9,286 nt of DNA from JBAZBO01 sp041671425. Lineage in GTDB: Bacteria > Patescibacteriota > WWE3 > UBA101185 > UBA10185. Positions 1 through 6,300 of this stretch are shown here, piece after piece. The stretch covers positions 1 through 9,286 of the forward strand of contig JBAZBO010000037.1 in assembly GCA_041671425.1 (NCBI GenBank), written 5' to 3'. The position numbers were made by a program, and so were the translations under genes. The notes below the pieces were generated by a model, which did no database searches, had not been told where the DNA came from, and saw only the letters and a list, made by a program, of their open reading frames with translations. How positions within the stretch are numbered: the stretch's first letter is position 1; the number at the start of each line of letters is the position of its first letter.

Positions 1-1
1 G

Positions 2-628
2 ACTTTAACCATGGCTGTAGTTGTCGGTTCGGCAAGTCTAATAGGCAGATTTTTAGTCCCATCTTCGATTATTGCCAAGCCAGTAATCTATTTATACCCG
101 GAAGAAGAGGAGAGGGTAACTGTAAAGCTTGATTTGAAGGGAGAATATGAGTTTAGCTATCCAAAGTATGCTTCTGACATTGGTGGCTGGGATGTGTATG
201 CAAGCCCTGACGGTAACATTACTGATCCACGTGATGGCAGGACATACAGTTACATTTTCTGGGAGGGTCTTTCGTTGAGGAAACCTTACGATATGAGTAC
301 TGGCTGGGTAGTTGAGGATGTGGATACAGTAGAATTCCTTAGAGACAAGTTAGCCACATTCGGTTTTACAGAAAAGGAATACAACGAATTTATAGTTTAT
401 TGGGCTCCTATACTCCAGAAAAATAAGTTCAACCTTATTCACTTTGCTACCAGTGAGTACGAAGAGATTGCACCGCTAGATGTAAACCCAAAGCCAGATT
501 CTATTCTTAGAGTGTTGATGGCTTATAAACCGGTTGCTTATAAAATGGAAGTCACTCCCCAGGAGATCAAACCAGTGACTCGTGAGGGGTTTGTCTTGGT
601 TGAGTGGGGTGGAACTCTTGTTAAATGA
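2..628 (+). CDS. Conserved membrane-anchored or exported protein (KPVIYLYP ... IFWEG type), probably 5'-partial
   Basis: I do not know the function. The reading frame stays open to the left edge: ACT TTA ACC precede the ATG at 11, and there is no SD site before that ATG, so the true start may lie outside the window. Numbered from the ATG, residues 2-20 are moderately hydrophobic and look like the end of a signal peptide or anchor. KPVIYLYP (23-30) follows at once, then a beta-rich stretch with GWDVYASPDG (59-68) and SYIFWEG (80-86), and near the C-terminus a run of the type P-x-S-I-L-R-V-x-M-A-Y-K. I recall proteins with this motif order as uncharacterised and common in CPR genomes. The remainder is probably outside the membrane. 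It lies 37 bp upstream of a lipoprotein gene on the same strand, so an envelope role is plausible. The reading frame is secure; the start and function are not. Confidence 0.72.
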   Translation, partial: TLTMAVVVGSASLIGRFLVPSSIIAKPVIYLYPEEEERVTVKLDLKGEYEFSYPKYASDIGGWDVYASPDGNITDPRDGRTYSYIFWEGLSLRKPYDMSTGWVVEDVDTVEFLRDKLATFGFTEKEYNEFIVYWAPILQKNKFNLIHFATSEYEEIAPLDVNPKPDSILRVLMAYKPVAYKMEVTPQEIKPVTREGFVLVEWGGTLVK

Positions 629-654
629 TATATTTAGGCTAGTAAATTAGCTGT

Positions 655-660
655 AAGGAG
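655..660 (+). promoter_or_regulatory. Shine-Dalgarno site of the lipoprotein gene
   Basis: AAGGAG lies 5 bases before the ATG at 666 and fixes that start. It is one of only four clear SD sites in the window. Confidence 0.7.
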
Positions 661-665
661 ACTTT

Positions 666-1181
666 ATGAAACAAAAGTATTTTAGCCTTTTAGCACTTGT
701 TCCCATTTGTTTTCTTCTAACGGGTTGTACAGATAAGGATGCTTCTGAAACTTCCAGTACGCTTGATCAGACCGTTGATATTACTACATCAGATGGAGGT
801 GCCTCCGATAATCCTGTAACTAACAAAACCGCACAGGTAACAGTTGACCAGGTATTATCCTTAGTTGGCGATGCCGCTGGTCTATCTAATCCCATGGCAA
901 TGCGTCTACGAAGAACTGTTGATAATGTTTCCCTAAATGACGAAGGTATGGGCTATACCGTTAGGTCCATTTCAGGTGACCAGAGGTTTGTTCAGCAGGA
1001 GCAGGCCATAAGCGATGAGATGAGGGGACTTGGATTTACGGTGAAAGAGTCCAAACCTGAAAGTCCTGACACATTTATTACCAAATTCATTAAGTACGAA
1101 AAAGGGAATACAAAGTGTACGTTTGAAGTCCGCAGGGTGGGTACTACTGGCCAAAGCGATCTGACCTTCGGTTGTCTATAG
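666..1181 (+). CDS. Small lipoprotein of unknown function
   Basis: The 171-residue product opens with a lipoprotein signal peptide: Lys-rich start (MKQK), hydrophobic core, and the lipobox LTGC with Cys21 as the predicted lipidated residue. A Ser/Thr/Asp-rich low-complexity spacer follows to about residue 60, as expected for a tether, then a small mixed alpha/beta domain of about 110 residues. Two cysteines near the C-terminus (151 and 170) could form a disulfide outside the membrane. I recognise no domain. The AAGGAG site at 655-660 supports the start. The stop is 5 bases before the ATG of the next gene, so the two are probably translated together and the lipoprotein may work with the beta-propeller protein. 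A solute-binding or structural role is possible but nothing here shows it. Confidence 0.85.
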   Translation: MKQKYFSLLALVPICFLLTGCTDKDASETSSTLDQTVDITTSDGGASDNPVTNKTAQVTVDQVLSLVGDAAGLSNPMAMRLRRTVDNVSLNDEGMGYTVRSISGDQRFVQQEQAISDEMRGLGFTVKESKPESPDTFITKFIKYEKGNTKCTFEVRRVGTTGQSDLTFGCL

Positions 1182-1186
1182 ATGTT

Positions 1187-2266
1187 ATGACAAATATTGA
1201 AAATAGCATTGAAACACCAAATAAGCCTGCTGCTGGGTACTATAGTGAGAGACCAACTAAGGTAATTGAGGCCGATGAGCAATATAAGCTCGTCATGGCT
1301 ATAACCCTTGATAAGGAGAGTGGTTATTCCAGAGGAATTCTGAGGTGTATTACAAGCAGAGTAGGTGAGTTTCAGATTGGTGGGACCATAGACAAGAGTG
1401 AACTTCACTGGGTTAATAAGGAACCTTCTGGGACATATAAGATAGGTGAGAAAGTTTTAATAAAAAATGAGGATGAGATGATGAGCACACTTGCAGTTGA
1501 GGGTACGCAGTTCCTGGGTCTAGAGGATCCAGACATTTATTATGACGAAAAGGAAAAGCTGTATCATCTTTATTTCACCATCCCTTTTATTCACAATGTT
1601 AGAAGATCAATTATAAAGTCCAGGATACATCTTGGCCATGCTGTTGGGCCTTCTCTTGATGAACTTGAAATGACACCCCCTGTTCTTTCTTCAGACGGTG
1701 TATATAGGGCTAAAGAAGTTTCTATACCTCCGGTAAACAAAGATGGATTTAGATATTGTCTGGTCGAGTCATCAGATATAGTGGACGATGACAGGTACTC
1801 AGTTGTCCGGACTGCTAAAGCCATGCAGTTAGGTGGTAGATGGGAATATGGTGATATAGTATTCCACCCGGCAGAGTGCGGATTGGAATGGATCGGAGGC
1901 CATGCGTCCCCGGGACCTCTACTCCCAAAAGACTTTATTGATGTTGGTGAGGGAAAGCTTTTGGGATTTATGAATGGGCGAGAAGCAAATCAAGAAGTTG
2001 GAAATAAAACCCTTTATGGCACTTTTTCTGTAGGTCTTTTTATATATGATTATGAAAAGGGAGTTATAGATTGGGTTTCTCCAGTACCATTCATCCAAGA
2101 TAGCGAAGCTAAAACCATCACTTTTGCTAGTCAATTTGTTTATACAGGAGAAGGTAGCGGGGTATTGTATGCACATGGTGATGACTCTTGGGTTCGAGCA
2201 TACGATATTTCAGTTGAGGGGATTAAAGCTTTTGCTAGAGATGTGTGCAGAAAAGATTTGTCCTAA
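1187..2266 (+). CDS. Five-bladed beta-propeller protein resembling GH43/GH130 glycoside hydrolases or phosphorylases
   Basis: The 359-residue product has no signal peptide and is probably cytoplasmic. GLEDPDIYYD followed by LYHLYFT (about 111-131) is the blade pattern of GH43/GH32/GH130-type propellers, where an acidic residue in an ED-P turn helps shape the active site. Later elements fit that fold: AKEVSIPP (Glu177), a W-x-x-G-D-I-V-F turn (219-226) and IGGHASPGP (236-244), which resembles the glycine/proline loop of mannosyl-glycan phosphorylases. Length is typical for a single-domain GH130-like protein. I cannot assign substrate or say whether it hydrolyses or phosphorolyses; full GH130 signature residues are not clearly present. 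The ATG at 1187 is preferred; a TTG at 1172 would add five residues and overlap the lipoprotein gene by 10 bases. Neither has an SD site, so coupling to the upstream gene is likely. Confidence 0.6.
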   Translation: MTNIENSIETPNKPAAGYYSERPTKVIEADEQYKLVMAITLDKESGYSRGILRCITSRVGEFQIGGTIDKSELHWVNKEPSGTYKIGEKVLIKNEDEMMSTLAVEGTQFLGLEDPDIYYDEKEKLYHLYFTIPFIHNVRRSIIKSRIHLGHAVGPSLDELEMTPPVLSSDGVYRAKEVSIPPVNKDGFRYCLVESSDIVDDDRYSVVRTAKAMQLGGRWEYGDIVFHPAECGLEWIGGHASPGPLLPKDFIDVGEGKLLGFMNGREANQEVGNKTLYGTFSVGLFIYDYEKGVIDWVSPVPFIQDSEAKTITFASQFVYTGEGSGVLYAHGDDSWVRAYDISVEGIKAFARDVCRKDLS

Positions 2267-2319
2267 CTCCTCTATTATTCACGCTTTCATAAATACTGAT
2301 ATCATTCCATAATTAATCT

Positions 2320-3837
2320 ATGAAAAAGGTATTGCGAGATCGCTCGAACTTGGCAATTATAGCGTCTACGGCTGTTTACCTGGCCTCTCGGCTAATAGGC
2401 CTTGGTACTGACATTTTAAATTCAGATGGGGCTAGGTGGTACAGAAGGAGCTCCAACTTCCTTAGTGCTTTATACAATGGAAATCTGATAGAGACCTATC
2501 AGCATTATCAGCCTGGTGTCACATTGATGTGGATCAGATCATTTGTAGAAGATGCGGTTTGGAGACTCCAAGACCTTTTTGGGAGGAGCCACTGGTATAT
2601 GGAGAATTACATATACTTCTCACATATACACACGATTACCAAGGTATTTCTGACGCTGATCCTGTGCATATTATTCATCTATCAGGTAATTCTTGTTAAA
2701 AGACTATTTGGAAGCAAAACGGCGGTTATTTATAGCTTTCTGATAGCGGTCGAACCCTACGTTATTGGTATAGATAGGTGGTTCCATCTGACCTCACTTG
2801 AATCATATCTTTCATTCTCAGCGTTTTTGTCAATCCTGTACTGGAGTAGATTAAGAAAAGAAGGTAAAAAAAGCACAAAGGCTTTGATAATTTCAGGTAT
2901 CTTTATCGGGCTGTCTGTACTCTCCAAGGTTACGGGGATAGTTACAGTCGTGCCGATCTTTGCTGTCATTGTCCATACGCATTTTAGTAATATCAAAAAT
3001 AAGCTTCTAAAGTCCTTGCTAGCAGATAGTGGCGTATTTGCTTTGTCTGTTTTGGTCGCTGTGTTTGCTTTGTTTCCTGCTTTGTGGCAGAATTCTGCCT
3101 TTGTCATAGGAAGGATCGTAACCGCTGTGACTAGGGCCTCTGATTTGGAAAGAAGCTTTAGTTTTGCAAATCTGTTCCAGGATTTTCTCTATTACCCCAG
3201 GATCCTGCTTTTCAAAGTATCGCCTGTGATCATCTTACTGCTTATAACGGGGCTATTTTATGGCGTCAAAAAGAAAAAGGTATCTATCTCCAGTGAACTC
3301 CTACACAACCTTATATATTTTTCCGTTTTCTATCTGCTTTTGTCTGTCTCCTCCAAGAAGATAGACCGATACTGCCTAGAATTCATATTTCCGGTACTTC
3401 TATTTGTTTCAGTCTTCATATCCGGTCTGAAAAAGAGATTACTCGCTTACATCTTGGTAGCAGTGACCTTTGTCTATACCTATATGTGGATGAATAACTA
3501 CCCAGTGTTCTCGGGATTCTATTCACCTGTTTTTGGTGGTCAGGAGAAAGCAATAAAGATGGGTCTTTACGACAACAGCGGCGAGTATTTTGCTCAGGCG
3601 GCTTTTTATCTAAATAGATATGAGAAGGTAAAGGTATTTATTCCTGACAATTTTGAATCTTTTAAATTCTTTTCCAGGAATGAGATGGCTATGAATCCTA
3701 TGGAAGCAGATTATGCCCTAATCTCTCTAGATACAGAGAGACAGGTAGCACCTACGTACTTCTGTGGACCTGTGGAAAAGGCATTTGGCCCCAGGTTTGA
3801 GGACCCAGTGGTATTCATCTACCGCTGTAGCAAATAA
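2320..3837 (+). CDS. GT-C fold membrane glycosyltransferase, GT39/ArnT-like (dolichyl-phosphate-mannose-protein mannosyltransferase family)
   Basis: The 505-residue polytopic membrane protein has roughly ten hydrophobic segments, beginning at residues 10-28. The first outside loop has the hallmarks of the family: an acidic residue after TM1 (NSDG, Asp36, the expected catalytic base position) and HYQPGVTLMW (62-71), matching the PGVT-MW loop of bacterial GT39-like enzymes. GLSVLSKVTG, at roughly residues 197-206, matches the conserved G-L-x-x-L-x-K segment after a central helix. The C-terminal portion is a soluble domain of about 90 residues. Family members move a sugar from a polyprenyl-phosphate carrier to a protein or lipid on the outer face of the membrane; the acceptor here is unknown. 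The gene lies 53 bp after the beta-propeller gene, has no SD site, and converges on the regulator gene with an 11-bp gap. Confidence 0.82.
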   Translation: MKKVLRDRSNLAIIASTAVYLASRLIGLGTDILNSDGARWYRRSSNFLSALYNGNLIETYQHYQPGVTLMWIRSFVEDAVWRLQDLFGRSHWYMENYIYFSHIHTITKVFLTLILCILFIYQVILVKRLFGSKTAVIYSFLIAVEPYVIGIDRWFHLTSLESYLSFSAFLSILYWSRLRKEGKKSTKALIISGIFIGLSVLSKVTGIVTVVPIFAVIVHTHFSNIKNKLLKSLLADSGVFALSVLVAVFALFPALWQNSAFVIGRIVTAVTRASDLERSFSFANLFQDFLYYPRILLFKVSPVIILLLITGLFYGVKKKKVSISSELLHNLIYFSVFYLLLSVSSKKIDRYCLEFIFPVLLFVSVFISGLKKRLLAYILVAVTFVYTYMWMNNYPVFSGFYSPVFGGQEKAIKMGLYDNSGEYFAQAAFYLNRYEKVKVFIPDNFESFKFFSRNEMAMNPMEADYALISLDTERQVAPTYFCGPVEKAFGPRFEDPVVFIYRCSK

Positions 3838-3848
3838 CCATCTAGTAT

Positions 3849-4529
3849 CTAGAATGTGATCGGCAGTGATCCACCGTCTATGTAGATAGTAGATGTTTCC
3901 TTTAACTTCTCCATATCTTTTACTATCAACTTCCTGTTCTTTGCTATTACGACGTTACTCTTTGCCAGCTTGCCCATTTCAACACTGGTCGATTCCCTTG
4001 TCAGTCCTGAGAGATTGGCTATCTCCTGATGAGTCAGAGGCAAGGTGATCTCGGTATCACCATTTGGTAGTTTTACACCAAACCTTCTAGCTGATAGAAG
4101 TATGGTAGAAGCCACCCTGCTTGATGCGCTTCCTGACAATAGATACTCCATCCTTGTGAGTATGCCTCCGAGCCCCACAAGTATCCTTCTCGTGAGGTCA
4201 TAAAGCAGGTCTGGCTCTTTCTTGATGTACTCAAGGAATCTTTCTTTTGTGATCTTTTGGATGTTTACATCTGTCATGGCCTCGAAATAGTAGTTATTAG
4301 GCATTTCACCGATGGCCCATGTCATAGGAAAGTATGAAGCCGGTTTGAATATATTAAGCGTCAGCTGTTTTCCGCTTTCTGATACTGTATACATGCGTAC
4401 ATAACCGCTTCTCAGATAAAAGACATATCTGGCTTCATCCTCGGGTTGGAGTATAGATAAGCCTTTTTCATATTTAAAGGTCTCGAAAGGTGCAAAGAAT
4501 GTTTCTAGTCTTGATAGATTGTCTGTCAT
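3849..4529 (-). CDS. Crp/Fnr-family transcription regulator
   Basis: The 226-residue product has the standard two-domain layout: an N-terminal cyclic-nucleotide-binding-like beta roll (about 15-100), a dimerisation helix (about 104-145) and a C-terminal winged helix (about 146-215). The helix-turn-helix is THQEIANLSGLTRESTSVEM (166-185), with Arg178-Glu179 at the positions that read DNA in CRP and FNR; CRP's Arg185 position is Val here. There is no cysteine anywhere, so it cannot hold an FNR-type Fe-S cluster, and the phosphate-binding motif needed for cAMP (G-E-x-x-G followed by R-S-A) is absent; its signal is therefore unknown. It is divergent from the dismutase gene, and a perfect palindrome lies between them, so it probably controls that gene and itself. 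No SD site is visible before the ATG. Confidence 0.88.
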   Translation of the reverse strand: MTDNLSRLETFFAPFETFKYEKGLSILQPEDEARYVFYLRSGYVRMYTVSESGKQLTLNIFKPASYFPMTWAIGEMPNNYYFEAMTDVNIQKITKERFLEYIKKEPDLLYDLTRRILVGLGGILTRMEYLLSGSASSRVASTILLSARRFGVKLPNGDTEITLPLTHQEIANLSGLTRESTSVEMGKLAKSNVVIAKNRKLIVKDMEKLKETSTIYIDGGSLPITF

Positions 4530-4560
4530 ATCTATATCGTATCTTACTATGTTTTTATCA

Positions 4561-4580
4561 TTTGTAATCCGGATTACAAA
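4561..4580. promoter_or_regulatory. Perfect 20-bp palindrome, likely operator of the Crp/Fnr-type regulator
   Basis: TTTGTAATCCGGATTACAAA is identical to its reverse complement. Its core TGTAA-N6-TTACA has the same geometry as the CRP box TGTGA-N6-TCACA. The centre (4570/4571) is about 41 bp from the regulator start codon and 43 bp from the dismutase start codon. Each TTACAA could also serve as a weak -35 element for the promoter it faces, but no -10 at a good spacing is convincing on either side, so I do not place the promoters. Being this close to both genes, bound protein would more likely repress than activate, but that is inference. Confidence 0.75.
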
Positions 4581-4600
4581 ATGTTAGCTTTTATCTATAA

Positions 4601-4606
4601 AGGAGG
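4601..4606 (+). promoter_or_regulatory. Shine-Dalgarno site of the superoxide dismutase gene
   Basis: AGGAGG, a full anti-SD match, ends 6 bases before the ATG at 4613. It is the strongest ribosome binding site in the window and suggests high expression. Confidence 0.8.
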
Positions 4607-4612
4607 ATTTTT

Positions 4613-5221
4613 ATGTATACATTACCCGATCTACCGTTCGAATATAGTTCCCTTGAGCCTTTTATGGATGAGCAGACCCTGCATTTTCATCATGACAAGC
4701 ACCATACTGCTTATGTCAAAGGTGCAAATCTGGCGCTAGAGAAGCTGTCTGAAGTAAGAAAGAGTGGCGATATGTCCGGTATTCGCGCAGTGACGTTATC
4801 GCTTTCATTTAATCTTTCAGGGCATATCTTGCACAGTTTGTTTTGGGAGGTCATTGGACCACAGAAGAAGGCAAAGCCTGAAGGTAAGCTCCTGGAGTTG
4901 ATAAACTCAAGTTTTGGCTCGTTTGAGACTTTTATGGCAGAGTTTAAAAGTGTGGCTATGACAATAGAAGGCTCCGGTTGGGCAGCCCTGGTATTTGATG
5001 GGGAAAATAATAACTTAATGGTAGTACCAATAGAGAAGCATAATCTGCTGGGTGTTACAGGAATGAAACCCATTTTGGTTCTAGATGTCTGGGAACATGC
5101 GTATTACCTCAAATATCAAAATGACAGGCAGTCTTACGTGAACAATTTTGAGAAGATCATAAACTGGGAGGCGGTTGAGAAAAAAATAGAGGGCTGCTGC
5201 TCTTGTTGTTGTGAGTCATAG
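4613..5221 (+). CDS. Superoxide dismutase, Fe/Mn family, with predicted Fe or cambialistic preference and a Cys-rich tail
   Basis: The enzyme converts superoxide to oxygen and hydrogen peroxide; there is no signal peptide, so it is cytoplasmic. The 202-residue length is normal for the family. All four metal ligands are visible: His26 (in HFHHDKHH), His74 (GHILHSLFW), Asp158 and His162 (LDVWEHAYY). The helical N-domain (LPFEYSSLEPFMDEQTL) and the GSGWAALVF strand are typical. At the second-sphere position where Mn enzymes usually have Gln (NQD motif), my hand alignment puts His143, as in Fe-type enzymes of mycobacteria and some archaea; Gly70 occupies the other alternative Gln site. Val156, two residues before the Asp ligand, is at a position linked to metal preference. 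The last eight residues are CCSCCCES, an unusual cysteine cluster. The gene is divergent from a Crp/Fnr-type regulator and 20 bp upstream of a membrane-protein gene. I give no symbol because sodA/sodB implies a metal. Confidence 0.95.
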   Translation: MYTLPDLPFEYSSLEPFMDEQTLHFHHDKHHTAYVKGANLALEKLSEVRKSGDMSGIRAVTLSLSFNLSGHILHSLFWEVIGPQKKAKPEGKLLELINSSFGSFETFMAEFKSVAMTIEGSGWAALVFDGENNNLMVVPIEKHNLLGVTGMKPILVLDVWEHAYYLKYQNDRQSYVNNFEKIINWEAVEKKIEGCCSCCCES

Positions 5222-5241
5222 AAATTGTGTATCATTAAGTC

Positions 5242-6132
5242 ATGAATAAAAACACTTTCTCTGTCTCGGAGGCTATTTCTTTCGGCTGGCATACTTTCAA
5301 GAGTAACTGGAAGTTTTGGCTGATTGTTATTACCTTGGTGGGTCTTGGTGGCGGAAGTATGAGCATGGGTGGTTCACTCCCAAGTAGTTTCAACAAGGAA
5401 AAAAACAGTAGTTATACAAATACTGGTTCTAGATACCTTAATCCTACTTCTGTTCTCGGTCTGGATTCCGATAGAGCTTACCCGCTTAATGGTATTTTAC
5501 CCACTCCTGAATCTAGTCCTAAAGCACCCAACAAATTGCTTTCATTACTTCCTATTGTAATGATTCCGCTAGTAATTGTGGTATTTGCTTTTGTTATCTT
5601 TTCTGCTTTGGTATCCACTGTTATGAAGATGGGTTACATCAATCTAACCTTGGATGCCGCACGCGGGAAACAGGTTTACTATAAAACTCTTCTAAATCAA
5701 GTAAGTTTAAAGAAGTCATATAGATTTTTGGCGGTATCATTTCTAGCGGGATTAATTACCTGGCTTGGCCTTCTTCTTTTTATAATTCCCGGTATATGCT
5801 TTGCTCTCAAGTATTCCTTTGCTGGCTTTGCTTTAGTCGACGGGGATCTTAAGGTAGGGGAGGCTCTGAAGAGAAGTGCGCAAATAACGAAAGGGTTTAG
5901 GTTTAAGCTTCTCTGGCTTGGAATAGTGCTTGTTCTCATGACGCTTTTCTTTGGTCTCATAACAATTGGTGTTGGTCTTTTCATAATGGCTGTGGTTACC
6001 TCACTTGCAATGTCTTATGTATATGTGAAGTTGGCTGATCAGAACACCGGTCAAGCTACTACAGATATACCTTCAGGAGCACCGGTTCAGACAATGAATC
6101 AACCAGAGATCTTGGGTAGTCCACAGATGTAA
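5242..6132 (+). CDS. Multispanning membrane protein, DUF975/YciC-like or GPDP membrane-domain-like
   Basis: The 296-residue protein opens with SVSEAISFGWHTFKSNWKFW, an amphipathic start typical of this loose family (A-I-x-F-G-W-x-x-F-K-x-N). The first membrane segment is at about 24-40. A hydrophilic Ser/Pro/Asn-rich insert of some 60 residues follows, then segments at about 100-130, 160-195 (with IIPGICFALKYSFAGFALVDGD) and 220-262. The stretch LKVGEALKRSAQITKGFRFKL between the last two membrane regions is the usual conserved loop of the family (residue pattern V-x-E-A-L-K-R-S). The C-terminal 30 residues are polar and Pro/Gln-rich. Function in the family is not established; in CPR genomes such proteins are common and unassigned. 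It starts 20 bp after the dismutase stop with no SD site and no intervening terminator, so co-transcription is likely but need not mean shared function. Confidence 0.78.
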   Translation: MNKNTFSVSEAISFGWHTFKSNWKFWLIVITLVGLGGGSMSMGGSLPSSFNKEKNSSYTNTGSRYLNPTSVLGLDSDRAYPLNGILPTPESSPKAPNKLLSLLPIVMIPLVIVVFAFVIFSALVSTVMKMGYINLTLDAARGKQVYYKTLLNQVSLKKSYRFLAVSFLAGLITWLGLLLFIIPGICFALKYSFAGFALVDGDLKVGEALKRSAQITKGFRFKLLWLGIVLVLMTLFFGLITIGVGLFIMAVVTSLAMSYVYVKLADQNTGQATTDIPSGAPVQTMNQPEILGSPQM

Positions 6133-6191
6133 GTTGGTCGCACAGACCTGTAGTATTTGATAGTACCTCTACTTGTTGATAGAATGCTTAT

Positions 6192-6215
6192 ACCTTAATT
6201 AAAAGGTGCTTTTTT
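6192..6215 (+). terminator. Weak intrinsic-terminator-like hairpin after the membrane-protein gene
   Basis: ACCTT (6192-6196) pairs with AAGGT (6203-6207) around a 6-base loop, followed after two bases by a T6 run (6210-6215). The stem is only 5 bp and A/T-rich at the top, so it would be a poor terminator; it is listed because it is 60 bp after the stop and has the right order of elements. Confidence 0.3.
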
Positions 6216-6238
6216 GTTCTTTGATATCCAACGATTAT

Positions 6239-6262
6239 CAGATCACTGGGGGTAGTGGTCTG
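6239..6262 (+). other. Hairpin in the leader of the TP-rich protein gene
   Basis: CAGATCACT (6239-6247) pairs with AGTGGTCTG (6254-6262) over nine pairs, one of them G-U, around the loop GGGGGT. TTT follows, too short for a good terminator tract. It ends 25 bases before the SD site of the gene at 6301, so it may end upstream transcription weakly, stabilise the 5' end of this mRNA, or be an operator. I cannot separate these from sequence alone. Confidence 0.45.
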
Positions 6263-6287
6263 TTTACATAAACATCTTAACGATACT

Positions 6288-6292
6288 GGAGG
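6288..6292 (+). promoter_or_regulatory. Shine-Dalgarno site of the TP-rich secreted protein gene
   Basis: GGAGG, continued by GG, lies 8 bases before the ATG at 6301 and settles that start. Confidence 0.7.
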
Positions 6293-6300
6293 GGACAATC

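Noticed and set aside
1172..1186. TTG start for the beta-propeller gene
   Set aside because: It adds only five residues, overlaps the lipoprotein gene and has no SD site; the ATG at 1187 is simpler, though not proven.
2267..2319. Promoter for the glycosyltransferase gene in the A/T-rich gap
   Set aside because: Several TATAAT-like words occur in this A/T-rich stretch, but none has a matching -35 at 16-18 bp.
3838..3860. CTAG-TAT-CTAG and GATC repeats in the 11-bp convergent gap as a terminator
   Set aside because: The stem would be 4 bp with a 3-base loop and no T tract on either strand.
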